The translations under genes and the position numbers were made by a program. A stretch of DNA of 64,000 nucleotides from Erythroxylum novogranatense (Eukaryota > Streptophyta > Magnoliopsida > Malpighiales > Erythroxylaceae): NCBI GenBank assembly GCA_029891385.1, contig CM057233.1:54886063-54950062 (forward strand). Direction: 5' to 3'. Positions 24,824-36,896 of this stretch are shown here, piece after piece. Position 1 is the stretch's first letter; each line of letters opens with the position of its first letter. The notes beneath the pieces were generated by a model, which did no database searches, was not told the origin of the DNA, and worked only from the letters and a program-made list of their open reading frames with translations.

Positions 24824-27800
24824 TGTAACATCCCATCCCCATAATAAGGATTAGGACCCAAAATTTCAATACATTTGAGCTCAAAGAGAGATTAAGGAAA
24901 TGCATTTTTCTTGCTCATGCATAATGTTAGCATATATGTACATAAATATTGAATCTTTTCACACAAAAAAGTGTACATGCATTCATTGACATCTTCCGAG
25001 TATGATTATTTTTTTAAATGTGATTTTATTGAAAATGAGAAGTTGAGGGAGTAGAGAGAGTGATCTCGATATGAGTTGTGATAAGAAAAGATTTGGAAAC
25101 AAAATTGGTAGTGATTTGGAAAATGTTCACTGAGTGTGTTTCAGTCTTTTAGCCACAACGTTTTCTCTAGTTGTCCAAACAAGATGATTCTTGATTTGGA
25201 TTAACCTAGAGATATATGGGTACATTTTGTATGAAGACATTGAATTTCAATTTCATCTCTAAGAGTCTCAAAATTTCATGAAGTTGAGAAATGGGGGCAG
25301 TACATGGGGAGCTGAATGTAAAATTCATGTTCTGACTTCGAGAAAAAATCTGGATTAATATAGATATATTTCAGCAAAATTTCCTTCTTGGTAGTTGTAG
25401 ACCTTTCTTTTATATTTCCAACAGTACATAGTGTGGAATTTTGGGACATCTGAGTCGAAATTTATGATCGTTATATAGGGAGAAGCAAAAGTAAGACACA
25501 GCAAAGTAAGACGCAACAAAAGTAAGACGCAGCAAAGTAAAACGCAGCAAAAGTAAGACGTTGCAAAGTAAGAAGATACAGAAGATAGAATTTTACTTTG
25601 AGGTCTTCATCAAAGTTGTATCTCTTAAAGTCCTCGTTCTCACCATCCAAAGAACACCTTAATCCGAAATTTCTAGAGAAAGTTATAGTTGTTTTCTTGA
25701 AACAGGTTCAGTATGATTGAGGACAAAAGCAGATTGGATTCTTTTGGTCATAACTCCTTCTCTAGACACCCAAATGACTTGATTCTTTAACCATTGGACT
25801 CGTAAGACATTTATCTACATCTCAAACAAAAATCATAGCCCTTGGAATCAAATTGAGAAAATATTGAGTGAAAAAGTGGAATGGGTACAGTGAGTGTATT
25901 CTTCAATAGTATGATATGATGTTATTCTACTGAACACACTTCAATATTTTGATGATATCCTGATTTGTAGAGCTTCAAATGAGATGAATTTTGATTTGTG
26001 GTAAACTAGAGACATGGAGCTACAAATGGTATGAGAACTTGGAATCTAATTCAGTCTCTAAGATGCTTAAATTTCATATGGGAGTTGTGCATAGTACATT
26101 ATTTGGGACAAGAGTAGTCCCAAAATGTTTGAAGTGTATCTTTCGAATCACTGACTCCAATTTAATGATTTTGATGTCATTGAAAACGAAAGACAATAAA
26201 GAAGATTCTTCTATAATAAAATATTATGTCAAAATATTCAAGAGTGTTTTTGGCAAGATACTTACGTGTAAAAGATATAAGGCATAAATGGAAGGGCAAA
26301 TGGGACAATTCTCAATCATTAAGGGCATAATTGGAAGAAGAAGTGTTGTCTTGCCTATAAAAGGAGTAGAAACACATGAATGAAAGGAAAAAGTAGATGA
26401 GAACAAAAAAATGAGAGAGAAAGAGAAGGAGAATTTGGTGGTTCGAGATAAAAGAAGAGAATGCGTTAGGATTTAATTCTTCTTAGTCTTTAAGAAAGAT
26501 TTTGAAGCTATCCAAGAAGAGAAAAAGGAAGAGGAAGAAAGGAGTTTCCATTTGAGCTAAGGATCTCTTCATTTCGTGAAGAAGCAAGGTAAGATCATTT
26601 TGAATCTTTTGGATTTTTGGAAGGATTCTAGTTCATGGAGTTTAAAAAATGCTTGGGTTTAAGTATTCTAGAATTCATTTTAGTGATTTTTGCATTATGG
26701 TATTTTCAATTGGATTCCTATTGAATGATAATCTGGATATTTTGAGATCATATGAGGTTAAAAAAGAGATGATGAAAAATTGAGTTATGATATAAAGTAA
26801 CCAAGTGTGCTTGAGGTGTAAACTTATGAATAAGCTAGACACATGCAAAAGGTAAAGATTTAAAGGAGAATTTAGAAAGATTATGTACAAATGAAGTGTA
26901 AATCTAAGTTCAATTAGAAACATATGAATTATGAAATGGGAATGAGCATAATACGTGTTCTACAACATATGCTTGGGATTATCATTGAGCATGCATTATA
27001 CATAGTCTATTATTACAATTGTGTATAAATAAATGTTTATACGTGTGCAATTATTGATGAGTGTGCAATGTGTTTCTTGCATAAATAGGTTGTGCAGGTC
27101 AAGTGTCTGCATTCAAACGTTCCCAGAATTTGAAAACAAATGCTAATCTGGAGCGTACTATGAGTAAATCAAGATGGTCTCACTTCATTGTTTGTTATTT
27201 GAATTCTGTATTATTTGACTGTCGAATGACTTTGTAAATGTGATTAATTATGTTGGTTTCCGGACAGAAGGTCCGATGATTGTGATAGTTTACTTGGATA
27301 TTGAAGTGATACTTGAATGTGAATTGGATGAACTAACTGCATTGTAGTGATTGCTAAGTATTTTCGGAATATGTAATCGCATGCAAGTGAAAGTGTGACC
27401 AGAGAAGCCACCGATCATATTTTAAAGCTCAACGTGTGAAAAAGAGCCCCGAGCTCAAAAGTGATTCAGAGCCTTAGGCTCAACGTTTAATGAGCCATAT
27501 ATGGTACAACTATCAATGAGCCCTATATGGGATAGTTATCAATGAACCCTTTAAGAGACAGTATAGGCACTCAGTCACAACAAAATAACAAATAGAAAGT
27601 GGGTCTCATGTGCACTGCATATGCTTAATTAAGTGATTAAATTATATTGAATGTGAAGTGTGAAATGTGTGATGATGTGATTAATGTGTTATGTGATTGG
27701 GTGAGCCATCGATGATGGTCACTCATTGAGTTTGCAAAACTCACCCAAAATTTGTAAATATTTTTCAGGATCAGAAGAATACCCCGTTAGGCCAACGGGA

Positions 27801-28154
27801 GTATACCTACAATATTCAAGTGAATGATAGAGGTCGAGATCGGTTTGCATCTGCGTTGTATTTCTCTATTTTGTATTGAATTGTATATTTCGCAACCCCT
27901 TGTATAAACTGGTTTTTCCAAAATGACTCAAGTGTTTTGTATTTATGAAAGGGCCCAAATGGCTATTGAAAATGTTTATAAATGAATGTGGGCCCAAATT
28001 AAGTATCGATTTTCGCCTATTGTGTTATTGATTTTGAAAAAAATTATGTGGACTTTTGAATGATTGAGTGCTTTAGCACGCTACTCTCATGGGGAACGGA
28101 CTCGGATATCACCATCGATGTTGAGTTCGGGTCTTGCGGGAGTGGGGTGTTACA
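24824..28154 (+). repeat. 3' LTR of E4 (3331 bp)
   Basis: It starts TGTAACATCCCATCC and ends GGAGTGGGGTGTTACA. It holds a short tandem repeat at 25484-25572, hairpins such as CGGAC-AGAAG-GTCCG (27261-27275) and GAGCC-TTA-GGCTC (27469-27481), and a terminal block shared with E3. No gene is seen in it. Adjacent ORFs such as 25991-26287 have no recognisable similarity. Confidence 0.85.
25484..25572. repeat. Short tandem repeat GCAAAAGTAAGACGCA in E4 LTR
   Basis: About six imperfect units of 15-16 bp (GCAAAGTAAGACGCA and variants) lie back to back. Confidence 0.85.
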
Positions 28155-28820
28155 CCGTACGTGCTATTCGGTAAAACACTGATCCTAAAACCACTCTCAC
28201 CAGGGTTCACCTTTGACTACACTGAGTTTATGCATATGTCGATGTGGGTCCAGCTACCTAGTGTTCCCCTCGACTACTGGCATGAATAGGGTTTATCTAA
28301 ATTGAGGTCCAGAATCGGGAAGCCTATCTGCACCTACCAAATCACTAGGTAGAAACTCCGCCTTGCCTTTGCCCGCTTGTTGGTTGAATTTGATGTGGAG
28401 AGGGGTCCGATTTCGAGCTTTGCAGTTAAACTCCCTACCGGGCACCGATACATTTAGAGGGTCGTGTATAAGTCTTACTTGAATTATTGTTGCCATTGTC
28501 GCCAATTTGGATATAGTTCATTTGACTGTAAAGGGATACAAAGGTAGAAAAAGAGTCTAGAGGCTACGTTACCTAATGCTAAAGCATCCGGTGACCCTGA
28601 AAATCAAGTCTCATCTAAGCAAGGGTAAAGGCCTTCGAAACAAACTGTGCACCAGGGTGGCAGGGTTCCTCTTGCTTTCGGCGAGTTGATCAGCCCAGAT
28701 GCTCTTGCGGACACAGCTCAGCCTCCACGGCAAGGAGACCCAGGAAAGTTTGAGGCCCGTGCTGACTGAGAGTACCGTAGCTCCATTGGACCAGCGGGGT
28801 CATCCTCCCCATGCCTCACC
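28155..28820 (+). pseudogene. LINE ORF1 remnant (DUF4283 plus CCHC zinc knuckle)
   Basis: The RNA-binding protein of plant LINEs begins in frame at the first base after the E4 LTR, with PYVLFGKTLILKPLSPGF, so the missing N-terminus lies beyond E4. MWVQLPSVPLDYW follows (28235-28275), the conserved DUF4283 end. One frame continues to a CCHC-type knuckle at about 28488-28530 (CCHCRQFGYSSFDC, with the histidine position replaced by Ser or Phe). Stops interrupt at about 28287, 28350 and 28455. After 28545 only a low-complexity linker is seen. Confidence 0.82.
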
Positions 28821-29060
28821 CAACCTCTCAGCAACCAGTTACCGAAGTCAGGGGACACCCATTCCAAGTGCAATCTGATCAGGGTAGTGCAGGGCAGATT
28901 ATGCAAATCGTTGTGCGAAGTACCAAAGGGAAGGAGATCACTATACAGAATAACAGGCCAGTTGCTAGAGTTCAGGTTCAACAGGGGGTGGTAGGAAAAT
29001 CTTCCATAATATGGCTGCAAGTTGTAAAGGGGATGGAGGTGGCGCCTCCATACCATAAAA

Positions 29061-30473
29061 ATGAAAAAATTTTGTTGGAACATCCGAGGGTTAAACAAAC
29101 CCTCGAGATAGTATAGTGTTACTTCCTTGAGGAGGCACCACAATTGTAGTCTTATGTGCCTACTGGAAATGAAACTTGCCACCAATAGCCTGGAGCGTTT
29201 TATTCAGACTTGATCTCCAGGTTGGCAGTATTGGCATAATTTTGACATTATTAAAGGGGGCCGCATGGTTCTGGCGTGGGATCCTTCCCACTATATATGT
29301 AATCTCCTGGCGAAGGATGATCAATTCCTCCATTGCCACTTGGTTTGTTGTACTACCAAAGAACAATTTGTTGTGACAGGCGTATATGGCTTATATACTG
29401 TCAGAGATAGGAAAGAATTATGGATGAAGCTGAAGGAGTTAGCTCCCAATCAGTCGATCTCTTGGATGCTTCTGGGAGACTTTAATTACGTCTGTGCTGC
29501 TTCGGAAAGGAGAGGGTGTCTTCCTCCTGCTGCTTATCTGTTGCAGGATTTGCAAGAGTTCAGGCTCACTCACTGACTAGATGATGCCCCTTCTAGTAGG
29601 GAATTTTATACATGGAAGAAGAATCATCAATGGGCACGCCTTGATCGAGTCCTTCTCAATCAGGCTTGGGATATCAAAGACCTCCATTGCTCGGCTACTG
29701 TCCTCCCTATGTAAGTTGAATTAGACCACTGCCCTATTGTAGTAGATTTCCACCAGTCGGAGGTAAGGGGGAGTAAGCCCTTTAAGTTCTTTAACATGTG
29801 GCTTCTTCACCTGGACTTTCCAACCTTGGTTGATAGTGTTTAAAGTCAGACGTGGGAGGGTTTCGTGCAGTTTGTTTTGAGTTCTAAATTGAAATCCCTA
29901 AAACCCCTCCTTCGACGCCTCAATCCCGTCATCTATAGCCACATTTCAAGCAGAGTGTAGGACGCACAGATGGACTTTCAATGTGACTACCAGGCCTTCC
30001 AAGGTCAACCCGATAATGATGAGTTACAGGTCCAGGTGAATAACCAAAAGAAGAGGGTTATTTTCCTCTAAGATGTTGAACATCTATTTTACCGTCAGAA
30101 GGCCAACTATACTCACCTGACAGAGGCAGACAAGAAAGCAAAGTATTTCCACGCCTTAGCTCAAAAATGGAGCCACTCTACTTCGATCACTCACCTCACC
30201 AAAGACGATGGGACAGAGACTTCCTCCCTACTAGAAGTGACGGATACTATTGTCAATTTTTATAAGGCCCTGGATAGTTCTTCCTCCCTTCGTACCAGTG
30301 CTAATCCTCAGGTCATCTCCAATGGAGCAATGCTCGATCCCGATGCACATAATAGGCTGATCGAGCCACTTACTAATGCGGATATCCAGCAGGCTGTGTT
30401 CAATATTGGCAGTGAGAAAGCCCAGGGGCCAAATGGGTTTACAGCGGAGTTCTTTAAGAAGCAATAGACTTGT
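29061..30473 (+). pseudogene. LINE ORF2, N-terminal part: endonuclease and start of reverse transcriptase
   Basis: The ATG at 29061 starts MKKFCWNIRGLNKPSR, the hallmark start of plant LINE endonuclease (N-R-G-L). Later motifs in the same frame are LEMKLATN (catalytic E, about 29159), GVYGL (29379), LLGDFNYV (29468, catalytic D) and LDRVLLN (29641), then the LDHCP site near 29719. The linker reads YFHALAQ. RT begins with KAQGPNGFTAEFFKKQ near 30418-30465. About ten in-frame stops occur but no frameshift. Many fit TGG-to-TGA/TAG or CAA/CAG-to-TAA/TAG changes. The frame ends at the E5 insertion. Confidence 0.9.
30469..30473. repeat. Target-site duplication of E5, left copy (cttgt)
   Basis: These five bases before the LTR at 30474 are identical to 40218-40222 after the other LTR. 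Confidence 0.93.
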
Positions 30474-32404
30474 TGTAGGAAAATCCCGGGAGGTACATCA
30501 CATGTACCGGCAGCGGAAAACAAAAATTTTTGTTCCCAGGACTTTCCCGAATCCCAGGATCCAGGTATCCGTATGAAGACATCAACCTAAATAGCCAAAA
30601 GAGACTATCTCTAAAGGTGATCCACGCAGAGATCAGAAAATCTAACCGAGTCAAACCCTTTGACCCGGGAATAGCTAGAACAGATTAAAGCTGCTAGATC
30701 CTACCTCATCTCCGGAGAGTCAAGGAAGCGTTGAACCCTTGTGCTTGGAGAAGAGAAATAACGATGATGGCCATGGAGAAGAAGAGTTGAAACCTTTTCA
30801 ACCTTTAGAAAACCTAACCTTTTAAGTCCTCTATCTTCTCCTTTTCCAAAACCGTCGGCCATCATCCTTCTAAGCCTCCTTTATGTATCTTTTAACTCTT
30901 TAAAGAGTTCCATAAGAAGAAGCCAAGTGGATGGCTTTAAGCCATTCATTTATTAATGAATTAAAGAAAGAGCTTTGAAAAGTCAAAGCTAATCTCTTCT
31001 TCCTTCATTCCATGCACATGTCAATATATATATAATATTAATTAATTAATTACTTAATTAATTAACATATATATAATTACTAAGAGGTCGAACAAGCTGG
31101 GTTGGTCCTACCCACCTGCCAGAACCCCGATCTTTGAAACAAATTCTCAAAACCTTTCTTAGCAATATCGATGTCGCGATCTCATCGGGACATATCCCAA
31201 TCTCATCGGGATCCAGTTAATCCTAATGCTCTCCATAATTGGAACTCGTCCAATTACTATTTCTGATTCTACGAATCACTCTTATCGTGTGACCCTTTAG
31301 GCTCCGGTTATGTTGGCCACTTAGATTAACAATTAATCGAGCAAGTCATGAGCGGTATCTAGCAACACATCATGACCCCGAATTGACCGAAAGTAATCGG
31401 TTTGATGTATTCATCACGAACGGATCACGAACCCTTCCATGTATAATTACCGTGCAATTCGTCCTTTCACCATCCTATACCCCACTTGGTTATGAGTATG
31501 GTCAAAGTGTCAACTCTCACTAGACCGAGTCTAGCCAGTGATATCGGTTCGCCCACGGACTCATTACTTTATATGTCAATGAAGACACTCTTCATGACAT
31601 ACATGCCGCCAACCTTAGTAATGATCCCGACAAGAGGCCGTGGGTATCTCTTACGCTAATCCGTAGTGGTGAATCCTTTATTGGCTACTCAATTATCTTG
31701 AATACCTCAAGTCGCACTCCAAGCACCACCCTATGAGTTACCTCGGAAGGCAACAAGGAATGGAGTCAAAGCACGGATCAAGTATCAAGATATCCTTGAG
31801 TACCTCAAGTCTGAGGATACTTGCACCATTGCTATGATGAGATTATCACCGGCACTTAGATAAGATATCCATGTGATGATCTCATGGCGGTCATCCAATG
31901 AACTTACTACCGCTAGTAAGCATCCACATGTCAATTCTAAATATCTCATATTTACAGCTTTACGAGATCCACCGCTTGATCCAATCAAGGAATATGACAT
32001 GTGCTAGTCTATCCGGATTAGTGATGTCGAGTCTCATTAATCCTATGACTAGGGAGAATTCTGATACTGACATAATTGCACATGATAGGAATCTCAAGAG
32101 TATGATCACATCATAATTTCCTTCATGCTATGTCATATATCATGGACTTCATTAATTCGATTAAAGATCCAATCAATTCATAAACAATGTTTATGAATAT
32201 CAAATTAATGAATAATGCCTTTTCTTTATTTATTCATTCATGCGCATCGATTGTGAATAAAAGCAGCTAAAGGGATTGCCTTTAGGCACAAATAAACAAG
32301 ATCTGATTTGAACAAGTCGACTTATCCGATGAACAAGTCGACTTATCGATATCGAACATGTGTAAGTCGACTTACACATGGTACAAGTTGACTTATCACT
32401 TATA
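30474..32404 (-). repeat. 3' LTR of E5 (1931 bp)
   Basis: On the plus strand it runs from TGTAGGAAAATCCCGGG to ATCACTTATA (CA-to-TA change at the outer end). It has an AT-rich block near 31023-31080. Its outer array (32314-32395) has three AAGTCGACTT and one AAGTTGACTT, with a 24-bp perfect palindrome at 32357-32380. Differences from the other LTR cluster at CTG/CAG/CC sites, for example near 30697-30725. Confidence 0.94.
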
Positions 32405-32420
32405 AATCTCCCACTTGACC
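32405..32420 (-). promoter_or_regulatory. Polypurine tract of E5
   Basis: The minus strand reads AGGTCAAGTGGGAGAT directly before the 3' LTR. Confidence 0.85.
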
Positions 32421-32479
32421 TAAAGCCAATCGCCTTAGTATCTAATACCATAAACGAGTCCATGAGAATCACAATTCTC

Positions 32480-33170
32480 CTGTGACAATGGCTTTGTCAG
32501 CGGAATAGCAACACTTTGCTCGGGGAATTCTCTCTATCGTGGATATCATCTCGACTAATGATTTCCGAATCGGCAATCTGAGTTCGGATCGTCGATAAGA
32601 CCTTGGTTCCTTTATTCGCAAGACTAGCCCCATTGTATCATAATACATCCTATGGGCCCATCACGGTAGGGACGGATCAAGTTCGATAATGAACTTCTTG
32701 ATCCAAACCGCTTCCTTTGCGCATCTCATGCGGCAATGTACTCTACCTCAGTTGATGAATCAGCAGTCCTCTCTATTGGAACTCTGTCCAATTGACCGCC
32801 ACGCTATTCAGTGTGAATGTATATAACCTGATTGTGATTCAGAATCATCCTTATCAGATTAAATACTAGCATCTGAATGCCCGCTCACTCGAGGATTTTC
32901 ATCTCAATAGATCAAGAAAACATCCTTAGTGCTTCGCAAGTACTTGAGGATATTCTTGATCGCCACCCATGACCCTCACCAGATCCGATTGGTATACGCT
33001 TTCGTAACACTTAGAGCATACGATACATCGGGCCTCGTACATAGCATTGTTCCATGCTAAACATCTTTAGCATCTCATCTATGTACGATGATTGTGAAAG
33101 ACCAAGCAACCTTTTGATTTATCTCTATAAATCTATATCCCAAGGATATAAGTCGCTTCACCAAGGTCTT
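32480..33170 (-). pseudogene. RNase H region of E5 pol (broken)
   Basis: On the minus strand the region carries the element C-terminal motif DPLTKPLS (reverse of 32484-32510), a DAS-type catalytic remnant near 32850-32885, and the YQSDPGEG-type stretch near 32985. It is strongly frameshifted, so no piece longer than about 80 codons remains open. Confidence 0.8.
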
Positions 33171-33860
33171 TCATCGCAAATTAATTGGATAACCAAATCT
33201 TAACTGATTGCAGCATAGAGACATCGTTTCCTAGTAACAGTATGTCATCTACATACAACACAAGGAATACGATTGCAGTCCCATTAACCTTCTTATACAC
33301 ACAATGATCATCCAGATTTTGTGAGAAATGAAACTCTTTGAGTACCTCATCAAAACGGATATTCAAACTCCTGGATGCTTGCTTCAATCCAAACATGGAT
33401 TTCTGAAGCTTGCATACCTTTTCACCATCGATGGAAGTGAAGTCCTCTGGTTGTGTCATACACATCCTCGGGTAGATTTCCTCTCAGGAAAGCTGTCTTC
33501 ACATCCATTTGCCATATCTCATAATCATAATGAGTGGCAATGGCTAGGAGTATCCTAATGGATTTAAGCATTGCTACGGGGCTGAAGGTCTCGTCATAGT
33601 CAACTCTTTGTCTGTAATGAAATCCTTTAACCAGAAGCATTGCTTTGTAGGTAATCAAATTACCATCCATGTTGGTTTTCTTCTGAAAACTCCTTTGTAC
33701 CCTGTGGGTTTTATCCCTTCAGGTGTAACAACCAAAGTCCATACTTGGTTTTCATACATGGAATCCATTTGATTTCATGGCACAAAGCCATGTTCCGCTA
33801 TCAACTTTTGTAACTGCTCATAGTAGTAGGCGCATCATCTCATATGAGCAATCGCCATTC
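33171..33860 (-). pseudogene. Reverse transcriptase of E5 (broken)
   Basis: Two overlapping minus-strand open stretches cover the RT core. The stretch 33422-33670 holds VKGFHYRQRVDYDETFSPVA and YDYEIWQMDVKTAFLRGNL. The stretch 33181-33465 holds FGLKQASRSLNIRFDEVLKE and YVDDILLLGNDVS, with YVDD encoded by the reverse of 33244-33255. They are separated by a frameshift near 33450. Catalytic aspartates are present in both. Confidence 0.9.
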
Positions 33861-34970
33861 ATTCACTTACAAGAAATTCATATCTCTCGAACAAGTCGTA
33901 TCCTACTTAACCTCTGAAATTGCAGTGTAGTAGAGGTTGAACTGCTACCTCATCTATATGAGTGACAGTTTGAGTTCGAGCAGATTGATCTGCGTTTGTT
34001 GAGCATCTTGAACTTCTCCAAGTTCAACTTTGCTCCCCTTGTCCTCTTGTAAAAGAAACTCTTTCTTTAAGAAAACAAGATGCTTGAAACAAACAACTTT
34101 TGTTCCTAAGCAAGGTAGAATTGATATTCCACGAACAAACACTTGTCGACTTTTACATCAAATGTATCTCGATCGTGTCCGCTTCACGTAAGTAGGACAA
34201 TCCCAAACTTTCAGATGAGAAAGATAGGGCTTTCGGTTAGTCCATATCTCCATATGGAGTAACCACAATTGTCTTTAATGGAACTCTGTTTAGCAAGTAA
34301 GCAAATTGTCTTGGCGCGATATTCCCAAAATGCGTAAAACCTATCATCAATCGCACCATGTCTATAAGGTTCGATTTCTCCTTTCAACCACACCATTGTC
34401 TTTGCGGCGTGTAAGGTGGAGTATCTTGAGATAAAATCCCATTATCTACGAGATAATCAAAACTATTGGTCTAAGCATTTTCCACCACGATCAGATCGTA
34501 ATGTATTCATACTTTTACCAAGTTAGTTTTCTACTTCATTTCTGAATTATTTGAACTATTCAAATGCTTCAGATTTGTATCTCTACAGATACAGGTACCC
34601 ATATCGTGAATAATCACCGATAAAAGTAATGAAGTAAAGACAACCACTTCTGGCATGGATGGACATCGGACTACATACATCCGAATGTATTAGGTCTAAT
34701 ATTCCATTCACTGGTTTACCCTTCCTTTAAAGGATAACTTAGTCATCTTGCCTAATAAACAAGATTCGCATGTGTCATATGATTCATAATCAAATGACCC
34801 TAAACATCCATTCTTATGGAGCTTAGCGATGCGTGTCTCATTTATTTATGGCCAAGCCGACAATGCCATAAGTAAGTTGATTTTAAGTTATCTCGATTAT
34901 GTCTTTTCGCGTCATTGACATTCAGAACTGGATATGACATATCTAATATGTCAATTCAATTGCATAATGT
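33861..34970 (-). pseudogene. Integrase and pre-integrase region of E5 pol (broken)
   Basis: From right to left on the minus strand the order is the zinc domain (LWHCRLGH..., reverse of about 34845-34885, then CESCLLGK near 34750-34780), the catalytic core (about 34430-34740), the VPLKT/PYEMW-type segment near 34235-34290, and a hinge (33954-34142: FLKKEFLLQEDKGSKVELGE). Frames change repeatedly. The site at 34698 is the intact equivalent of the E1 insertion point in E2. Confidence 0.84.
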
Positions 34971-36115
34971 ACCAGTAGCATAGAGCCTTCCATTCGAACT
35001 AATAGAACAACCATTGCTACTAAAAGTCCAATGGGAATCAGCTCTATTTAAACATAAAACATACAATATGTTCTTTGTTTAAAACAGGTACAAAATGTCA
35101 ATTATCCAATTTGAAAATAAGCCCACTAGGGAGGAACAAGACATAAGTGTCTACGACTAATGTAGCAACTCTTGCTCCATTACCTACACAAAGGTCTAGT
35201 TCTCCTTTTATGAGCTTTCTACTGTCCCTGAGGCCCTGCATATCATTTCATATGTATGAGCCACATCCGGTATCAAATACCGATATGTTTTGATCAGGAA
35301 TAGTATTAACTTCAATGACAAACATAATTGAAGGAGTAGCGGCATCTGATGCCTTCTACTGCTTCAAGGACTCCAGATAGATTTTAAAGTTTCGCCTCTA
35401 GTGGCTAAACTTGCCACAAAGAAAGCAAAATCCTTTTGCGAAGAATTATTGGTTTTTCCTTGATGACACTTCCCTTTGATTTCTTGACCTTTTTCTTCTT
35501 TGAACTAGAAGAAGAAGCATCCACCATTAGCACTTGCTTGCTATCCTTCTTGATAGCCTTCTTTCACTGCTCTCTTGAAAGCGAGTGATCACCAGAAATT
35601 GTTGTGGATATTTGGTTTATCCGATAGTTTATCACAAACTGTGAATGACCATCAGACAATCCAACTAGAATTAAGTCTCTACTTAACTCATAATCCATTA
35701 CAAATCCTAAGACAGCCAATCTCTCAATATAGCCATTCATCTTGAGGCATCTTGCATGCCAGATATCCCCGAGCCATCTTTAATGGTGAAGAGAAGCCCG
35801 AGGTCTAGAACCTTTCGGATCGAGCTTACTCATCAAACAACTCCCTAAGATGAAATACTATAGAGTGATCATCCATGGACTCGTCTTTGCTCCTGCAGCT
35901 CTAGTGACATCGAGGCAAGCATAAAGCAAGTATCCATATCACTGTCCTTTAGATGCTTACAATATGCTTTCTGATCCTTATCAGAAGCATCGACAGCAGG
36001 TGCATCTGGAAGTGGAACATCTAGGATGTATCCCAGTTCCTCAGATCTGAGAACAATTCTCAGATTCCTCAGCCAATCAAGAAAATTCGGTCCAGAATAG
36101 AGAGCTAAAATTCAC
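34971..36115 (-). pseudogene. gag and protease of E5 (broken)
   Basis: The protease site FDTGCG is readable from the reverse of 35266-35290, preserved in this copy. The zinc knuckle CFLCGKFS..RRN-type comes from the reverse of about 35390-35435. The gag body (ESMDDHSIVFHL near 35850, RLAVLGFVMDYEL near 35700, start near 36110) is in several frames. Order and content match the other copies. Confidence 0.83.
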
Positions 36116-36317
36116 ACTGAAAGACTTCTTCAATCAACCTAGCGCGATAGAGAGAAGGAATGATAGGATAGAAATGCCTGCATGATCATAAGGACTTGCA
36201 TGACATGCATATGGCTCCCACTAGTTTCCTAGAATCCATAACCCTCTTTACGAATCCAGAGAAACAATATGACATAATGTCCTAGTGGGTCGATATCCGA
36301 CATTGCTAAGAGTGACC

Positions 36318-36698
36318 TTGGGTTTACCCAACAAGCCACAACTTAGGTCAATCGGTAGGTATCGGTCATACCAATTGTATCATCGATAACCGACATTAAG
36401 CATGACCTTGGGTTTACCCAACAAGCCACCTTATGTCTCGGGAGGTATCAGATATACCAATTACATCTTAGACACAACTATCGATCAGTGCTATCAACTT
36501 GTTGATGTATGCACTTACATTGGGTATCAACTCTTTGATGCGCATACATCGATGTATGCTACCCAATTTAGCCTCATCCACGCCGACCTTGAGTTTACTC
36601 AACAAACTAACGCTTCGGTGAAAACCAACCCATTAATCCGAAAATCTTATTTTCATGGTTCGAACATATCCGTATAGAGCGAGCTTGGGTTTACCCAA
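36318..36698. repeat. Four short inverted repeats in E5 leader
   Basis: TTGGG-TTTA-CCCAA is at 36318-36331, 36408-36421 and 36685-36698. TTGAG-TTTA-CTCAA is at 36589-36602. The first two lie in a direct repeat of about 90 bp sharing GACCTTGGGTTTACCCAACA and AGCCAC. Confidence 0.88.
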
Positions 36699-36896
36699 CA
36701 ACCCAACCCTATAAGAACTCTGGTTCTTACCATATTAATGGAAGGTGTTAGTTTTCATATTCCGAGGAGGGATTTCGAGTTCTCGACTCCAAGCTGAAGG
36801 ATCATAGTCTCTAGGACTATTTGGAATGATTTAGGTTTCATCAATCACATTGAATCAATCCTTATAATCATCCAACATCCAACCTATGCATGCCAC

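Larger units (their letters stand above)
22304..28154 (+). mobile_element. Gypsy-like element E4 (plus strand, 3' part)
   Basis: The 3' LTR (24824-28154, 3331 bp) is preceded by the purine tract AAGGGGAAGAAT. Before that comes an AT-rich, C-poor internal region in which GGGGATGAATTTTATTAAGG matches the usual end of chromovirus pol. The left boundary is inferred: E3 ends at 22303, and E3 most simply lies inside the E4 internal region, so the 5' LTR of E4 would be left of the window. The right end sits in frame within a LINE ORF1, giving a predicted target duplication of ccgta (28155-28159). Confidence 0.72.

Noticed and set aside
25991..26287. 98-codon ORF in the E4 LTR
   Set aside because: I recognise no similarity. 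It lies within an LTR and has no partner in E3.
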